NCBI GenBank assembly: GCA_945831805.1
Contig: CAMADY010000016.1
Location: forward strand, 1 to 39,344
Origin: an uncultured Prevotellaceae bacterium
GTDB taxonomy: Bacteria; Bacteroidota; Bacteroidia; Bacteroidales; Bacteroidaceae
Direction: 5' to 3'
DNA: 39,344 nt
Part shown: positions 1-7,324 of the stretch, piece by piece
Layout: the number at the start of each line of letters is the position of its first letter
Numbering within the stretch: the first letter of the stretch is position 1
Made by a program: the position numbers and the translations under genes
Notes under the pieces: generated by a model
The model's database searches: none
The model's input: the letters and a program-made list of their open reading frames with translations, nothing else
What the model was told of the DNA's origin: nothing

Positions 1-264
1 AATTATATGGACGATGTATGTATCTGTAGTAATAATCCCACCAGCTGTCAGAACTTTTGCCTTATTATGTGGGTGCAATGCAAGTTTTTCGATTATAGAT
101 TTTGATACAAGTGTATTTGTTGCACCTGTATCCCACATTGCATTATCAGTTTCGTAATAATCTGGTGCTTCTATATCTCCATCTAATGATATTGCTTGAC
201 TTATAACAGCTGGTGTTCTTATCTCGTTGACGAGTGTATTATATTTGATTGTATGAACCGCCAT
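1..264 (-). CDS. Retropepsin-like aspartic protease, partial
   Basis: Eighty-eight codons read from an ATG at 264 to the window edge, so the C-terminus is missing. Residues 44-48 read W-D-T-G-A, the active-site loop of retroviral-type aspartic proteases (D-T/S-G-A). It is followed by T-N-T-L-V-S, as in small bacterial retropepsin-like proteins. These enzymes work as homodimers, each chain giving one catalytic Asp. No signal peptide or membrane segment is visible, so a cytoplasmic location is likely. The start lies 5 bases after the stop of a 38-codon ORF, which suggests one transcript. The substrate is unknown. The family call rests on one motif plus context. Confidence 0.7.
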   Translation of the reverse strand, partial: MAVHTIKYNTLVNEIRTPAVISQAISLDGDIEAPDYYETDNAMWDTGATNTLVSKSIIEKLALHPHNKAKVLTAGGIITTDTYIVHII

Positions 265-269
265 ATCTG

Positions 270-386
270 TTACTTCTTCAAGTTGATTTTGCCTGTGTAG
301 GTCTTCTGTTCTATATGTTTGGGGTCTCCAACATAAGATATGATTCTGGCGTAACCGCTACGTATCGTTTGAACATTCTTAGTCAT
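270..386 (-). CDS. Small hypothetical protein (38 aa) ahead of the protease
   Basis: A 38-codon frame starting with M-T-K-N-V-Q and ending K-I-N-L-K-K, basic and with no recognisable domain. The frame stays open upstream to 485, but that extension runs through an AT-rich leader repeat and gives a low-complexity N-rich peptide. The ATG at 386 is therefore preferred, because it sits just behind the leader copy at 396-438. It is followed 5 bases later by the aspartic protease gene. The layout of leader, tiny ORF, then larger genes recurs twice more to the right. Function is unknown; a regulatory or partner peptide is only a guess. Confidence 0.5.
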   Translation of the reverse strand: MTKNVQTIRSGYARIISYVGDPKHIEQKTYTGKINLKK

Positions 387-395
387 AACCTGATT

Positions 396-438
396 TGTTA
401 TAAAAAAGTTAATAAAAAATATGTTGTTGTTTTTGTTG
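396..438 (-). repeat. Leader repeat, copy 1
   Basis: On the minus strand this reads roughly ACAAAAACAACAACATATT, a T-run, then ATTAACTTTTTTATAACAAA, about 10 bases before the ATG of the 38-aa ORF. Near-identical copies lie at 1302-1339 and 2224-2256. The shared core is AACAACATATTTTTT followed by WATTWAC. It starts some 25 bases after the higA stop codon. It is probably a conserved transcribed 5' leader. Confidence 0.75.
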
Positions 439-463
439 AAATGGTCAGTTTTGTTGTTTTCAT

Positions 464-775
464 TTATAACAACCATGGTGCGCACATACGGCGAATCTTC
501 TCAAGGTGCGAAGGCATGGAAGGCTGCATTCGTGCTACTGCCATGTTGTAACGGCTCTGCATGTTCACAAGCATCTCCGGGTTTATGCCTAACGCAGCTT
601 CCACGAGTAGGGCGAAGTCGCTTGTCACAGGACGTTTGGAGTTCAGGACTTCGTTGACAGAAGAGTATGACACTCCTATGCGCTCTGCAAAGTCCTTCTG
701 CGAAATACCTCTTACTTCTAACTCCTCCTTAAGCACATCTCCTGGATGTGTGGGAATTCTATTTGGTGTTGCCAT
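464..775 (-). CDS. higA: HigA-type antitoxin, XRE family
   Basis: A 103-residue protein with an XRE/Cro helix-turn-helix at about residues 14-66. ISQKDFAERIGVS is helix 2 to the turn, and YSSVNEVLNSKRPVT is the recognition helix. The N-terminal N-R-I-P-T-H-P-G-D-V-L is typical of the HigA addiction-module subfamily. Such proteins neutralise the HigB ribonuclease and repress their own operon. The toxin gene is immediately upstream (stop 784, start 775), in the toxin-first order characteristic of higBA. The C-terminal tail (residues 80-103, rich in M, R and P) is less conserved-looking. Its stop is close to the next leader repeat. Confidence 0.85.
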   Translation of the reverse strand: MATPNRIPTHPGDVLKEELEVRGISQKDFAERIGVSYSSVNEVLNSKRPVTSDFALLVEAALGINPEMLVNMQSRYNMAVARMQPSMPSHLEKIRRMCAPWLL

Positions 776-783
776 ACGTTCTG

Positions 784-1101
784 TTATTTATAGTGATTTG
801 ACAATTCTTGTAATGTGCATATTGTAATATGCTGTTCTCCCTCTTTCTCTTCTAATTGAAACTCTAAACGATACTGCATATCAACCTTGATAGAGAATAG
901 TCCTTCTTTGTCACCATGTAGAGCCTCGAATCCTAATGATTTCAAAGGGAACAGATCCTCTTTCCGAGTTGCTCCTATCAGCGTATCTACACGTTTCTGA
1001 TATTTGCTTATGATGTTTGGTTGAAAACGATGTTTCTTGTCTTTGCATCGTCCCTCATCATATAGCTCTCCTAAGTATTCTTTATCGTAATTGATAATCA
1101 T
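784..1101 (-). CDS. higB: HigB/RelE-like toxin
   Basis: A 105-residue protein rather than the roughly 90 usual for HigB. It has a RelE/ParE-like pattern: basic N-terminal helices (K-K-H-R-F-Q, K-Y-Q-K-R), then FPLKSLGFEALHGDKEG and a strand YRLEFQLEE. This corresponds to the 'L-x-x-L-x-G-x-x-x-G-x-x-S-I-x-V-x-x-x-Y-R-L' core of HigB-type ribosome-dependent mRNA interferases. The partner antitoxin follows 8 bases downstream. The pair is cytoplasmic and expected to be autoregulated by HigA. The exact toxin subfamily could be wrong, but the operon partner supports a toxin-antitoxin role. Confidence 0.8.
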   Translation of the reverse strand: MIINYDKEYLGELYDEGRCKDKKHRFQPNIISKYQKRVDTLIGATRKEDLFPLKSLGFEALHGDKEGLFSIKVDMQYRLEFQLEEKEGEQHITICTLQELSNHYK

Positions 1102-1149
1102 TTTTTTACGTATAAGGGGACTTCTCGTTTATTCTTTCAATGTCTATCA

Positions 1150-1290
1150 TTACATTGCAAAGAAATAGTTCGCTTTCAATCCTGTCTCTGCCTCATACTT
1201 TTCGGTCATTTCCCTCTTAAGTTGAGTTAGCAGTTGCTTTTTCTGTTCTACAGCAAGTTTGAATCTATTTTGAGCCTCTTGTCTTGTCAT
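1150..1290 (-). CDS. Small charged hypothetical protein (46 aa)
   Basis: A 46-codon ORF, M-T-R-Q-E-A to Y-F-F-A-M, with TAA at 1150-1152. It is highly charged and predicted helical: K and Q heptads around residues 10-35, then a short aromatic end. The ATG lies 11 bases after leader repeat copy 2, matching the placement of the 38-aa ORF behind copy 1. It precedes higB by 48 bases and may be cotranscribed with higBA. No family was recognised. The clean start, composition and recurring position suggest a real gene rather than chance. Confidence 0.55.
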   Translation of the reverse strand: MTRQEAQNRFKLAVEQKKQLLTQLKREMTEKYEAETGLKANYFFAM

Positions 1291-1301
1291 AACTGTGTTT
1301 T

Positions 1302-1339
1302 GTTATAAAAGTTAATTAAAAAATATGTTGTTTTTGTTA
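1302..1339 (-). repeat. Leader repeat, copy 2
   Basis: Minus-strand sequence ACAAAAACAACATATTTTTT, then AATTAACTTTTATAACAA, nearly identical to copies at 396-438 and 2224-2256. It begins 4 bases after the PIN toxin stop codon and ends 11 bases before the 46-aa ORF. It contains TAACTTTT, one base off a Bacteroidetes -7 box, so a weak internal promoter is possible. Confidence 0.75.
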
Positions 1340-1343
1340 TATA

Positions 1344-1748
1344 CTACCTATTCAAGAATTCATATGGTGTATGAACTGGAATTGTAGCAGAGATGAAATC
1401 CTTTTTGTTACGTGTGATAATACAGTCAGCCTCTGCCAGTATCGCAGATTGCATCTGAACCATATCCTCAAAATCGGGGATGTCTGTTGCCAATGCCTTC
1501 TGTAGAACCTCTTCGTTTGTATTCGGTATGGTGCAAACCTCCATTAGTCCCCGCAATATCTCATAGCGTTCAGTAACCGTAAAGTCTTTTCTTGTGATAT
1601 AAAAGAAATTTACGAATGATATTGGTGATATAAGCAGTTCTATTTCTTGCTTTACAGCCATATCAAATACTGATGCGGCATTGTCGTAGAATTCTGGTCG
1701 TTGACAGTAGAAGTCTATTATCACGTTAGTGTCTATCAATACCTTCAT
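1344..1748 (-). CDS. PIN-domain toxin (VapC-like ribonuclease)
   Basis: A 134-residue single PIN domain. The N-terminus M-K-V-L-I-D-T-N-V-I carries the first catalytic Asp (D6). An acidic cluster P-D-F-E-D lies at 91-95, and A-D-C-I-I-T-R-N-K-K-D-F at 107-118 supplies D108, N114 and D117. PIN toxins are Mg-dependent endoribonucleases that cut tRNA or rRNA. The gene overlaps the preceding antitoxin-like gene by four bases (1745-1748), the usual coupling of toxin-antitoxin operons. Length and motifs fit a complete enzyme. The RNA target cannot be read from sequence. Confidence 0.87.
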   Translation of the reverse strand: MKVLIDTNVIIDFYCQRPEFYDNAASVFDMAVKQEIELLISPISFVNFFYITRKDFTVTERYEILRGLMEVCTIPNTNEEVLQKALATDIPDFEDMVQMQSAILAEADCIITRNKKDFISATIPVHTPYEFLNR

Positions 1749-2011
1749 TTGTATCTCTCGTCTAATGCTTCCAACATTGCCTTTTTGTCATCCATAGGTT
1801 GGAGACGGCGATACTTTGCCATCGACTGCACCCAAGCGGTGTGTTCTCTTGTGGTAACCGTTTCTGCAGGTTCTGGCTTGGTTTCCGTTATCTCAGGACT
1901 TTCCAGTAGTGTCAAGAGATAATTTATTGTCCATTTCACCTCATCGTGCTTCACGCCTTTGAAAAGGCGCGAAATTATAGGACGGCTATATTGTATCTGT
2001 TGTACTTGCAT
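1745..2011 (-). CDS. Putative antitoxin of the PIN toxin
   Basis: An 88-residue protein directly upstream of, and overlapping, the PIN toxin gene. The first 35 residues (Q-Y-S-R-P-I-I-S-R-L-F-K-G) could form a small DNA-binding fold. The middle (about 36-56, P/E/T-rich) looks like a flexible linker, and the C-terminal R-R-L-Q-P-M-D-D-K-K-A-M-L-E-A-L-D-E-R-Y-K is a charged helix suited to toxin capture. It does not resemble a classic VapB AbrB or RHH domain. The assignment rests on gene order, overlap and size, so 'antitoxin' is inference. Confidence 0.6.
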   Translation of the reverse strand: MQVQQIQYSRPIISRLFKGVKHDEVKWTINYLLTLLESPEITETKPEPAETVTTREHTAWVQSMAKYRRLQPMDDKKAMLEALDERYK

Positions 2012-2078
2012 AATGTTGTCTATTTCTCTAAAAGTTCTTCCAGTTGCATATTTCTACCATTTTACTGTTTTAAGAAAT

Positions 2079-2210
2079 TCAGCGCATACCATTGCTTGAT
2101 GTGTAAAGTCTATGGTACTCCGGGTTGTTTTCTACCTAGGATGCTTCACTAAGAAAGTTGTCGGCTTCCTTACCGTAAAGTAATGGGATATTCCTTATTG
2201 GTTTTGCCAT
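2079..2210 (-). pseudogene. Degraded small ORF heading the PIN module
   Basis: Starting at the ATG at 2210 just behind leader copy 3, the frame reads M-A-K-P-I-R-N-I-P-L-L-Y-G-K-E-A-D-N-F-L and meets TAG at codon 25 (2136-2138). The same frame continues with protein-like sequence (V-E-N-N-P-E-Y-H-R-L-Y) to a TGA at 2079. A shift of frame there continues A-E-F-L-K-T-V-K-W to another stop. This looks like a small coding gene broken by a nonsense change and a frameshift. Alternatively only the 24-aa peptide is made. Downstream antitoxin and toxin genes are intact. Confidence 0.45.
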
Positions 2211-2223
2211 ATATGTTTGATCA

Positions 2224-2256
2224 GTTATAGTAAATAAAAAAATATGTTGTTTTTAT
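2224..2256 (-). repeat. Leader repeat, copy 3
   Basis: Minus strand AATAAAAACAACATATTTTT followed by TTATTTACTATAACTGA. It shares the AACAACATATTTTTT core with copies at 396-438 and 1302-1339. It lies between a promoter (-7 box 2271-2278) and the broken small ORF, so here it is clearly in the transcribed 5' leader. Confidence 0.7.
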
Positions 2257-2270
2257 TGGAAACTTTGGCG

Positions 2271-2301
2271 CAAAGTTAGTAAAAAACTTTCAGCTATGCA
2301 A
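2271..2301 (-). promoter_or_regulatory. Bacteroidetes-type promoter of the toxin-antitoxin island
   Basis: The minus strand has TTG (2299-2301), a 20-base spacer and TAACTTTG (2271-2278), a full match to the -33/-7 consensus of the main Bacteroidetes sigma factor. The -33 box abuts the T-run of the tex terminator, so the island starts its own transcript right where tex stops. Confidence 0.75.
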
Positions 2302-2353
2302 TAAAAAAGGTGCAAAAGTGCCGTTTTTTTCATGAAATTGACACTTTTGCACC
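2302..2353 (-). terminator. Rho-independent terminator of tex
   Basis: Perfect 12-bp stem GGTGCAAAAGTG / CACTTTTGCACC (2342-2353 and 2309-2320), a 21-base loop, and a T-run on the minus strand (2302-2308). It lies about 50 bases after the tex stop codon. Confidence 0.85.
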
Positions 2354-2401
2354 TATATCATGCTTTAATTTTACACCTGCGGAGTGCTATGGTGGTTTTT
2401 A

Positions 2402-4534
2402 TCAGATGTTTCTCATCGAGAGCGCTATGCGGTTGCGCTTGCGGTCAACCTCCACTACGCGGACCTTTACATGCTGGTGGAGATGTACGACCTCTGACGG
2501 GTCGTTGATGTACTTGTCGGCGAGTTGGGAGATGTGTACGAGACCATCCTGATGTACTCCGACATCGACGAAGGCTCCGAACTTCGTGATGTTCGTCACG
2601 ATGCCCGGCAGCACCATGCCCTCGATGAGGTCTTCCGGGGTGTGTACGTTAGGGTCAAACTCGAAGGTTTCGATCTCTGCGCGTGGGTCGCGGCCGGGTT
2701 TCTCGAGTTCCTTCATGATGTCGTTGAGGGTAGGCATGCCGACCTCGCTGGTGACATACTTCTGCAGGTTGACGGCCTTACGCTTCTCGGCAGACGCCAT
2801 CAGTTCCTTGACGGTGCAGCGGCAGTCCTTCGCCATCTGCTCCACGATGCCGTAGCTCTCAGGGTGTACGGCACTGCCATCCAACGGGTTGTAGCGTCCC
2901 GACGCCGGAGCATCGATGCGCAGGAATCCGGCACACTGCTGGAAGGCTGACGGTCCGAGGCGCGGCACCTTCTTGAGCTGTGCACGGGAGGTGAAGGCAC
3001 CGTTCGCCTTGCGGTACTCCACGATATTCTTCGCCAGCGTAGGACCGAGTCCGCTGACGTATGTGAGGAGGTGTACGGAGGCGGTATTGAGGTTTACGCC
3101 GACCTGGTTGACGCAGCTCTCGACGGTGCGGTCGAGGCTCTGCTTGAGCTGCGACTGGTCAACGTCGTGCTGATACTGTCCGACGCCGATGCTCTTAGGG
3201 TCTATCTTCACGAGTTCCGCCAGCGGGTCCATCAGTCGTCGGCCGATGCTGACGGCTCCACGCACGGTGACATCCTCGTCAGGGAACTCCTCACGCGCCA
3301 CCTTCGATGCGCTATACACCGATGCTCCATCCTCCGAAACGACATAGTGCGGTATGCCGATGGGTGCATTCTTCACTATCTCCGTAGTCTCTCGCGATGC
3401 CGTTCCGTTACCGATGGCTATTGCCTCGGCGGCATAGCGTCTGGCGATGGCAGCGAACTTCTCGCCTGCCTTCTGTGCGTTGCCCTGTCCGCCAACGGCA
3501 AAGACGACATCATGGAAGAGCAGGTTGCCCTGCGCGTCGAGGCATACCACCTTGCAGCCGGTGCGGATGCCTGGGTCTATGCCCATCACGCGCTTCTGTC
3601 CGAGCGGTGCGGAGAGCAGCAGCTGTCGCAGGTTCTCGGTGAAGACGCCGATAGCCTCTTCGTCAGCCTTCTGCTTGGAGAGTGCCGCAAACTCATTCTC
3701 TATCGACGATACGAGGAGTCGCTTGTAGGCATCTTCAACGGCCTCTGCCACAAGGTCCTGGCATGCGCCGTGTCCTCGTACGTACTGTCGCTGCAGACGT
3801 TCTATAGCCTCCTCGTTATCTACGTTGATGCTGACACGCAGTATTCCCTCCGCCTCTCCCCGGCGCATGGCGAGGAGGCGGTTGCCGGTGCAGCGCTTCA
3901 GTGGTTCTTCGAAGTCGAAATAGTCAGAGAACTTCTGTGCCTCGTCGCTATCCTTCTTTGCCTTGACAACCTTCGAGGTGATGTATGCCTCACGTCGGAA
4001 GGTGGAGCGCAGGCGGTTGCGGGAGTCCTCGTTCTCGCTGACGGTCTCCGCAATGATGTCCTGAGCACCCTTGATAGCCATGGCGGCATCCTTGACGTCG
4101 CCCTTGACATAGCGCTCCGCCAGCTTCTGCGGATTAGGCTCACGCTGCAGCATGAGGGCTGTGGCGAGAGGTTCGAGGCCCAGCTCGCGTGCCACCTGTG
4201 CACGGGTGCGGCGCTTCGGCTTGTAAGGCAGATAGATATCCTCCAGCTCCGTAGCATCCCAGCAGTCGTTGATACGCTGCTCCAGTTCGGGAGTCAGCTT
4301 ATCCTGCTCTGTGATGGTCTTGAGGACGGTATCCTTACGCTTCACGAGTTCCTTGAGTTTCTCGTAAGCCTGAGAGATACTGCCTATCTGCACCTCATCG
4401 AGCCCGCCGGTCTTCTCCTTGCGGTAACGTGAGATGAACGGTATGGTGCAACCCTCGTCGAGCAGCGCCATGGTGTTTTCAACACCCCTGTGAGGCAGTT
4501 GCAGTTCCCTGGCTATTATATTGCTGAGTTCCAT
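2402..4534 (-). CDS. tex: Tex-family S1 RNA-binding transcription accessory protein
   Basis: 710 residues. The start M-E-L-S-N-I-I-A-R-E-L and the stretch T-I-P-F-I-S-R-Y-R-K-E belong to the Tex N-terminal helical domain. A YqgF/RNase H-like fold begins near residue 315 (V-M-G-I-D-P-G-I-R-T-G). Helix-hairpin-helix segments occur around 490-560 (YVSGLGPTLAKNIVEYR, VPRLGPSAF). An S1 RNA-binding domain lies at about 635-708 (GIVTNITKFGAFVDVGVHQD). Tex is a conserved cytoplasmic nucleic-acid-binding protein linked to transcription. The protein stops right after S1 and lacks the tail found in some homologues. A 5' spacer of AAACCACC-type repeats precedes the start, and a terminator follows. Confidence 0.95.
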   Translation of the reverse strand: MELSNIIARELQLPHRGVENTMALLDEGCTIPFISRYRKEKTGGLDEVQIGSISQAYEKLKELVKRKDTVLKTITEQDKLTPELEQRINDCWDATELEDIYLPYKPKRRTRAQVARELGLEPLATALMLQREPNPQKLAERYVKGDVKDAAMAIKGAQDIIAETVSENEDSRNRLRSTFRREAYITSKVVKAKKDSDEAQKFSDYFDFEEPLKRCTGNRLLAMRRGEAEGILRVSINVDNEEAIERLQRQYVRGHGACQDLVAEAVEDAYKRLLVSSIENEFAALSKQKADEEAIGVFTENLRQLLLSAPLGQKRVMGIDPGIRTGCKVVCLDAQGNLLFHDVVFAVGGQGNAQKAGEKFAAIARRYAAEAIAIGNGTASRETTEIVKNAPIGIPHYVVSEDGASVYSASKVAREEFPDEDVTVRGAVSIGRRLMDPLAELVKIDPKSIGVGQYQHDVDQSQLKQSLDRTVESCVNQVGVNLNTASVHLLTYVSGLGPTLAKNIVEYRKANGAFTSRAQLKKVPRLGPSAFQQCAGFLRIDAPASGRYNPLDGSAVHPESYGIVEQMAKDCRCTVKELMASAEKRKAVNLQKYVTSEVGMPTLNDIMKELEKPGRDPRAEIETFEFDPNVHTPEDLIEGMVLPGIVTNITKFGAFVDVGVHQDGLVHISQLADKYINDPSEVVHLHQHVKVRVVEVDRKRNRIALSMRNI

Positions 4535-4540
4535 TTATGG

Positions 4541-4612
4541 TGGTTTGGTGGTTTAGTGGTTTTGTTGACGGGTGGTTTAGTGGTATCGTTGTTTTGTTGT
4601 TGGGTTGGTTAT
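4541..4612 (-). repeat. A/C-rich low-complexity leader before tex
   Basis: In the tex sense this reads as irregular repeats of AAACCACTAAACCACC-like units, almost free of G, ending at the tex ATG. Similar spacers precede yidD, the DUF4271 gene, the PPIase at 21213 and mlaE. Confidence 0.6.
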
Positions 4613-4619
4613 AGACCTT

Positions 4620-5915
4620 TTAGTCTAGTTTAAAGACTGAGCCGGACTTGCGTCGCTCACGCTGCTTCATCATGTCATATACGAAATAGAATATGGCGTA
4701 TGTCAGCACTCCCACAACGATGCCGTCGCTGATGCTTCCCACGATAGCCATGACGAGGATGGTGAGAACCGACGGTATTGACTCTACGGGGTTATGGAAG
4801 TTGATGTGGCGCACGGCAGTGAACATCTTTACAGATACGATGAGCAGGATGGCACCTGTCACCGATGCCGGAATGGCAAGGAAGACAGGCGAGAAGAGGA
4901 ATGCCAGCAGGAAACAGACGGCAGCGACCATTGGCGTGACACCTGTGCGTCCTCCTTCCGCTACTCCGGCAGCACTCTCCAGATAACTGGTGCAGGTGGT
5001 GGTGCCGAAGATGCCGCTGAGCATGGATGCTATGGCATCGCACTGCAGGATGCGCGTCATGCCGGACACCCTTCCGTTAGGGCGTGTCAGTCCCGTATTC
5101 GAGAGGATACCGATGGTGGTGCCGATGGTATCGAAGACATCGAGGAAGAGTATTGAGATGACGCATACCAGCATATCGACGGAGAAGACATCCTCCGACC
5201 ACTCCATCTGGCAGAACAGCGGCGCAGGGCTCTCCGGCATCTTTATGAGTGTGTCGAAATGTGTCAGGCCCATTGGTATGCCAATGAGCGTTGAGATGAT
5301 GATGGTGATGAAGATGGCTCCGCGAACCCTCGCAATGATGAGTACTCCGGCGAGGATAACGCTGATGGCGAGGAGCTGTTTGCTCGGTTCCGTCACCATG
5401 GACGCGAGAGAGAGGATGGCAGATCCGGAGTCGAGCATTCCGGCATTCTTCAGTCCGAGGGATGCAAGGAAGAAGCTCACTCCCACACCGATGGCACTGC
5501 GCAGCGAGAGAGGGATTGTCTCTACGACGAAATTGCGCAGACCGGAGAACGAGAGGAGTATGAAGAGTAGTCCCTCAAGGAACGTTGCGGTGAGTGCGAA
5601 CTGCCAAGAATAACCCATCGTGGTGCAGATGGTTCCCGTTACGAAGAAGAGGAGTCCCACGCCTGGTGCCACACACAACGGGCGCTTTGCCCATACAGCC
5701 ATGATGACGCAGCTCAATGCACTGACGATGGCAATGGAGCTGAAGAGCGACTCTACGGGGAAGGGATTGTCCTTGCCGCCGATTCCCGTAAAGGCAGAAG
5801 GGGCGAGGGCAAGGATGTATGCCATTACGATGAAGGTGCTGAACCCTGAGAAGAGCTCCGTCTGAAGGGAGTGTGTCTCAGTACGGAATCCGAATATCTT
5901 TAGAAACTTTTTCAT
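4620..5915 (-). CDS. NCS2-family purine permease (AzgA/PbuG-like)
   Basis: 431 residues, about 12 to 14 hydrophobic segments, inner membrane. It shows the AzgA-like branch signatures: an N-terminal E-L-F-S-G-F-S-T-F-I-V-M-A-Y-I, the D-V-F-D-T-I-G-T helix, and T-C-T-S-Y-L-E-S-A-A-G-V followed by E-G-G-R-T-G. This branch imports adenine, guanine or hypoxanthine with protons. Which purine is used cannot be told. It lies 51 bases downstream of a second NCS2 gene of the uracil/xanthine branch, and the two together probably serve base salvage. Confidence 0.88.
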   Translation of the reverse strand: MKKFLKIFGFRTETHSLQTELFSGFSTFIVMAYILALAPSAFTGIGGKDNPFPVESLFSSIAIVSALSCVIMAVWAKRPLCVAPGVGLLFFVTGTICTTMGYSWQFALTATFLEGLLFILLSFSGLRNFVVETIPLSLRSAIGVGVSFFLASLGLKNAGMLDSGSAILSLASMVTEPSKQLLAISVILAGVLIIARVRGAIFITIIISTLIGIPMGLTHFDTLIKMPESPAPLFCQMEWSEDVFSVDMLVCVISILFLDVFDTIGTTIGILSNTGLTRPNGRVSGMTRILQCDAIASMLSGIFGTTTCTSYLESAAGVAEGGRTGVTPMVAAVCFLLAFLFSPVFLAIPASVTGAILLIVSVKMFTAVRHINFHNPVESIPSVLTILVMAIVGSISDGIVVGVLTYAIFYFVYDMMKQRERRKSGSVFKLD

Positions 5916-5966
5916 AGCGCTGGAATTTATGCTGCTTCACGTCAGGAAGGAAAGCGTTGTTGCCTT

Positions 5967-7244
5967 CTACCCCTTCTTGTCCGGAAGGATAGCGTTTAAG
6001 ATAGTACCCGACAGGCCTGCCACGGTGAGCGAGGATAGCGTTAGTCCGAAAAGCGACACGCTGTCTTTGAGTTCATACTTGATGCCGATGGTCAGTCCGA
6101 GCACTACACTGAAGATAAGCAGGTTGCGAAGGTTTGAGAAGTCAACCTTGGCATCTACGATGGCACGAAGGCCTACCACCACCACCATGCCATACATCAG
6201 CAGCGTGGCTCCGCCTATTGCTGCGGCAGGGATAGCAGCGAGCAGTGCTACCACCTTCGGCGAGAAGGCAAGGAATATCATCAGTATGGCAGCAAGGCTT
6301 ATGAGGCGTGTGGCACAGACGCGGTTGAGGGCTATCAGACCTGTCGTCTGACTGAAGGACGTCATCGCCGGTGCACCGAACATAGCGGAAAGCACCGTTG
6401 CCAATCCGTTGGCACTCAGCGTGCGGGGCAGTCCTACGGTGCGTATGTAGTCAATCTTTGTGGTTCGAGAAATGGCGAGGAGGTCGGCGATATGCTCCAC
6501 TATCGACACCAGGACAAGCGGCAGGATGGCGAAGACAGAGAAGGCGAGCTGCGAGCCGTCGAGATGCTCAAACACGGTGAACGCCATATACTGCCTGTCG
6601 AAGGGCTGCGCTATCCACTCCGCCTCATAGACAGGCGTGAGGTCGATGTTGCCCCTGAAGGCTGCAACGATGGTGGCTACGATGATGCCGATGTTGATAG
6701 GCATCAGCCTCATAGCACCCTTGAAGAAGAACTGCGAGAATATCGTTACGGCAACAGCCACGACGGCTACCAGCCAATCGGACTTTATGGAGTCGAAGGA
6801 TGCGCTGAACATTACGAGGCCGAGCGACATGATGTATGGTCCGTAGAGTACCGGCGGAAAGAATTTCATGATACGCTGGTACGACACATAGCGCAGCACC
6901 TGCCCGAGAACGACATACGCCATGCCGGACACAAAGATGCCGAAGCAGACGTAGCAGAGAGCCATAGATACCGACAGTCCCTGCGCAACACAGGTGTCGC
7001 GGATGAATATCATGCCACTGAGGAAGACGAAGCTCACGCTATAGAACAGTGCCACCTTTCCACGTGTAAAGAACTGGAAGATAAGTGTTGAGATGCCAGA
7101 AAAAAGAAGGGCTCCAGACATTGGCAGACCTGTAACCATCGGTATTATAAGCGTGCCGGCGAATACTGCGAGAAGATGCTGAAGAGCTAATGCCCACTGC
7201 GTGAACAGTGACATGCCGTCTGTGTTATGAATCATCTTCTGCAT
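5967..7244 (-). CDS. Uracil/xanthine permease family (NCS2, NAT branch)
   Basis: 425 residues and strongly hydrophobic. TM1 holds the Q-H motif (A-L-Q-H-L-L-A-V-F-A-G-T) typical of nucleobase-ascorbate transporters. The NAT signature region reads S-Q-T-T-G-L-I-A-L-N-R instead of the usual Q-N-x-G-x-x-x-x-T-R. The substituted Asn and Thr are among the substrate-contact positions known for this family, so specificity may differ. Expected role: proton-coupled import of uracil or xanthine at the inner membrane. The start is either the ATG at 7244 or one three codons later. Confidence 0.87.
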   Translation of the reverse strand: MQKMIHNTDGMSLFTQWALALQHLLAVFAGTLIIPMVTGLPMSGALLFSGISTLIFQFFTRGKVALFYSVSFVFLSGMIFIRDTCVAQGLSVSMALCYVCFGIFVSGMAYVVLGQVLRYVSYQRIMKFFPPVLYGPYIMSLGLVMFSASFDSIKSDWLVAVVAVAVTIFSQFFFKGAMRLMPINIGIIVATIVAAFRGNIDLTPVYEAEWIAQPFDRQYMAFTVFEHLDGSQLAFSVFAILPLVLVSIVEHIADLLAISRTTKIDYIRTVGLPRTLSANGLATVLSAMFGAPAMTSFSQTTGLIALNRVCATRLISLAAILMIFLAFSPKVVALLAAIPAAAIGGATLLMYGMVVVVGLRAIVDAKVDFSNLRNLLIFSVVLGLTIGIKYELKDSVSLFGLTLSSLTVAGLSGTILNAILPDKKG

Positions 7245-7324
7245 TTTCTCTGCAAATAATATCGCTGTTTGGAAACCGTTAAAACCTCTAACCTACTCTA
7301 ACCTTTTTACTTTTTACTTGTTAC

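Noticed and set aside
2309..2353. Attachment site or mobile-element end at the 12-bp inverted repeat
   Set aside because: The stem is followed by a T-run just after tex, so it is explained as a Rho-independent terminator.
3071..4432. Long plus-strand open frame (453 codons) opposite tex
   Set aside because: It lies wholly antisense to the clearly conserved tex gene, has no family resemblance and no promoter. High GC codon bias opens such frames by chance.
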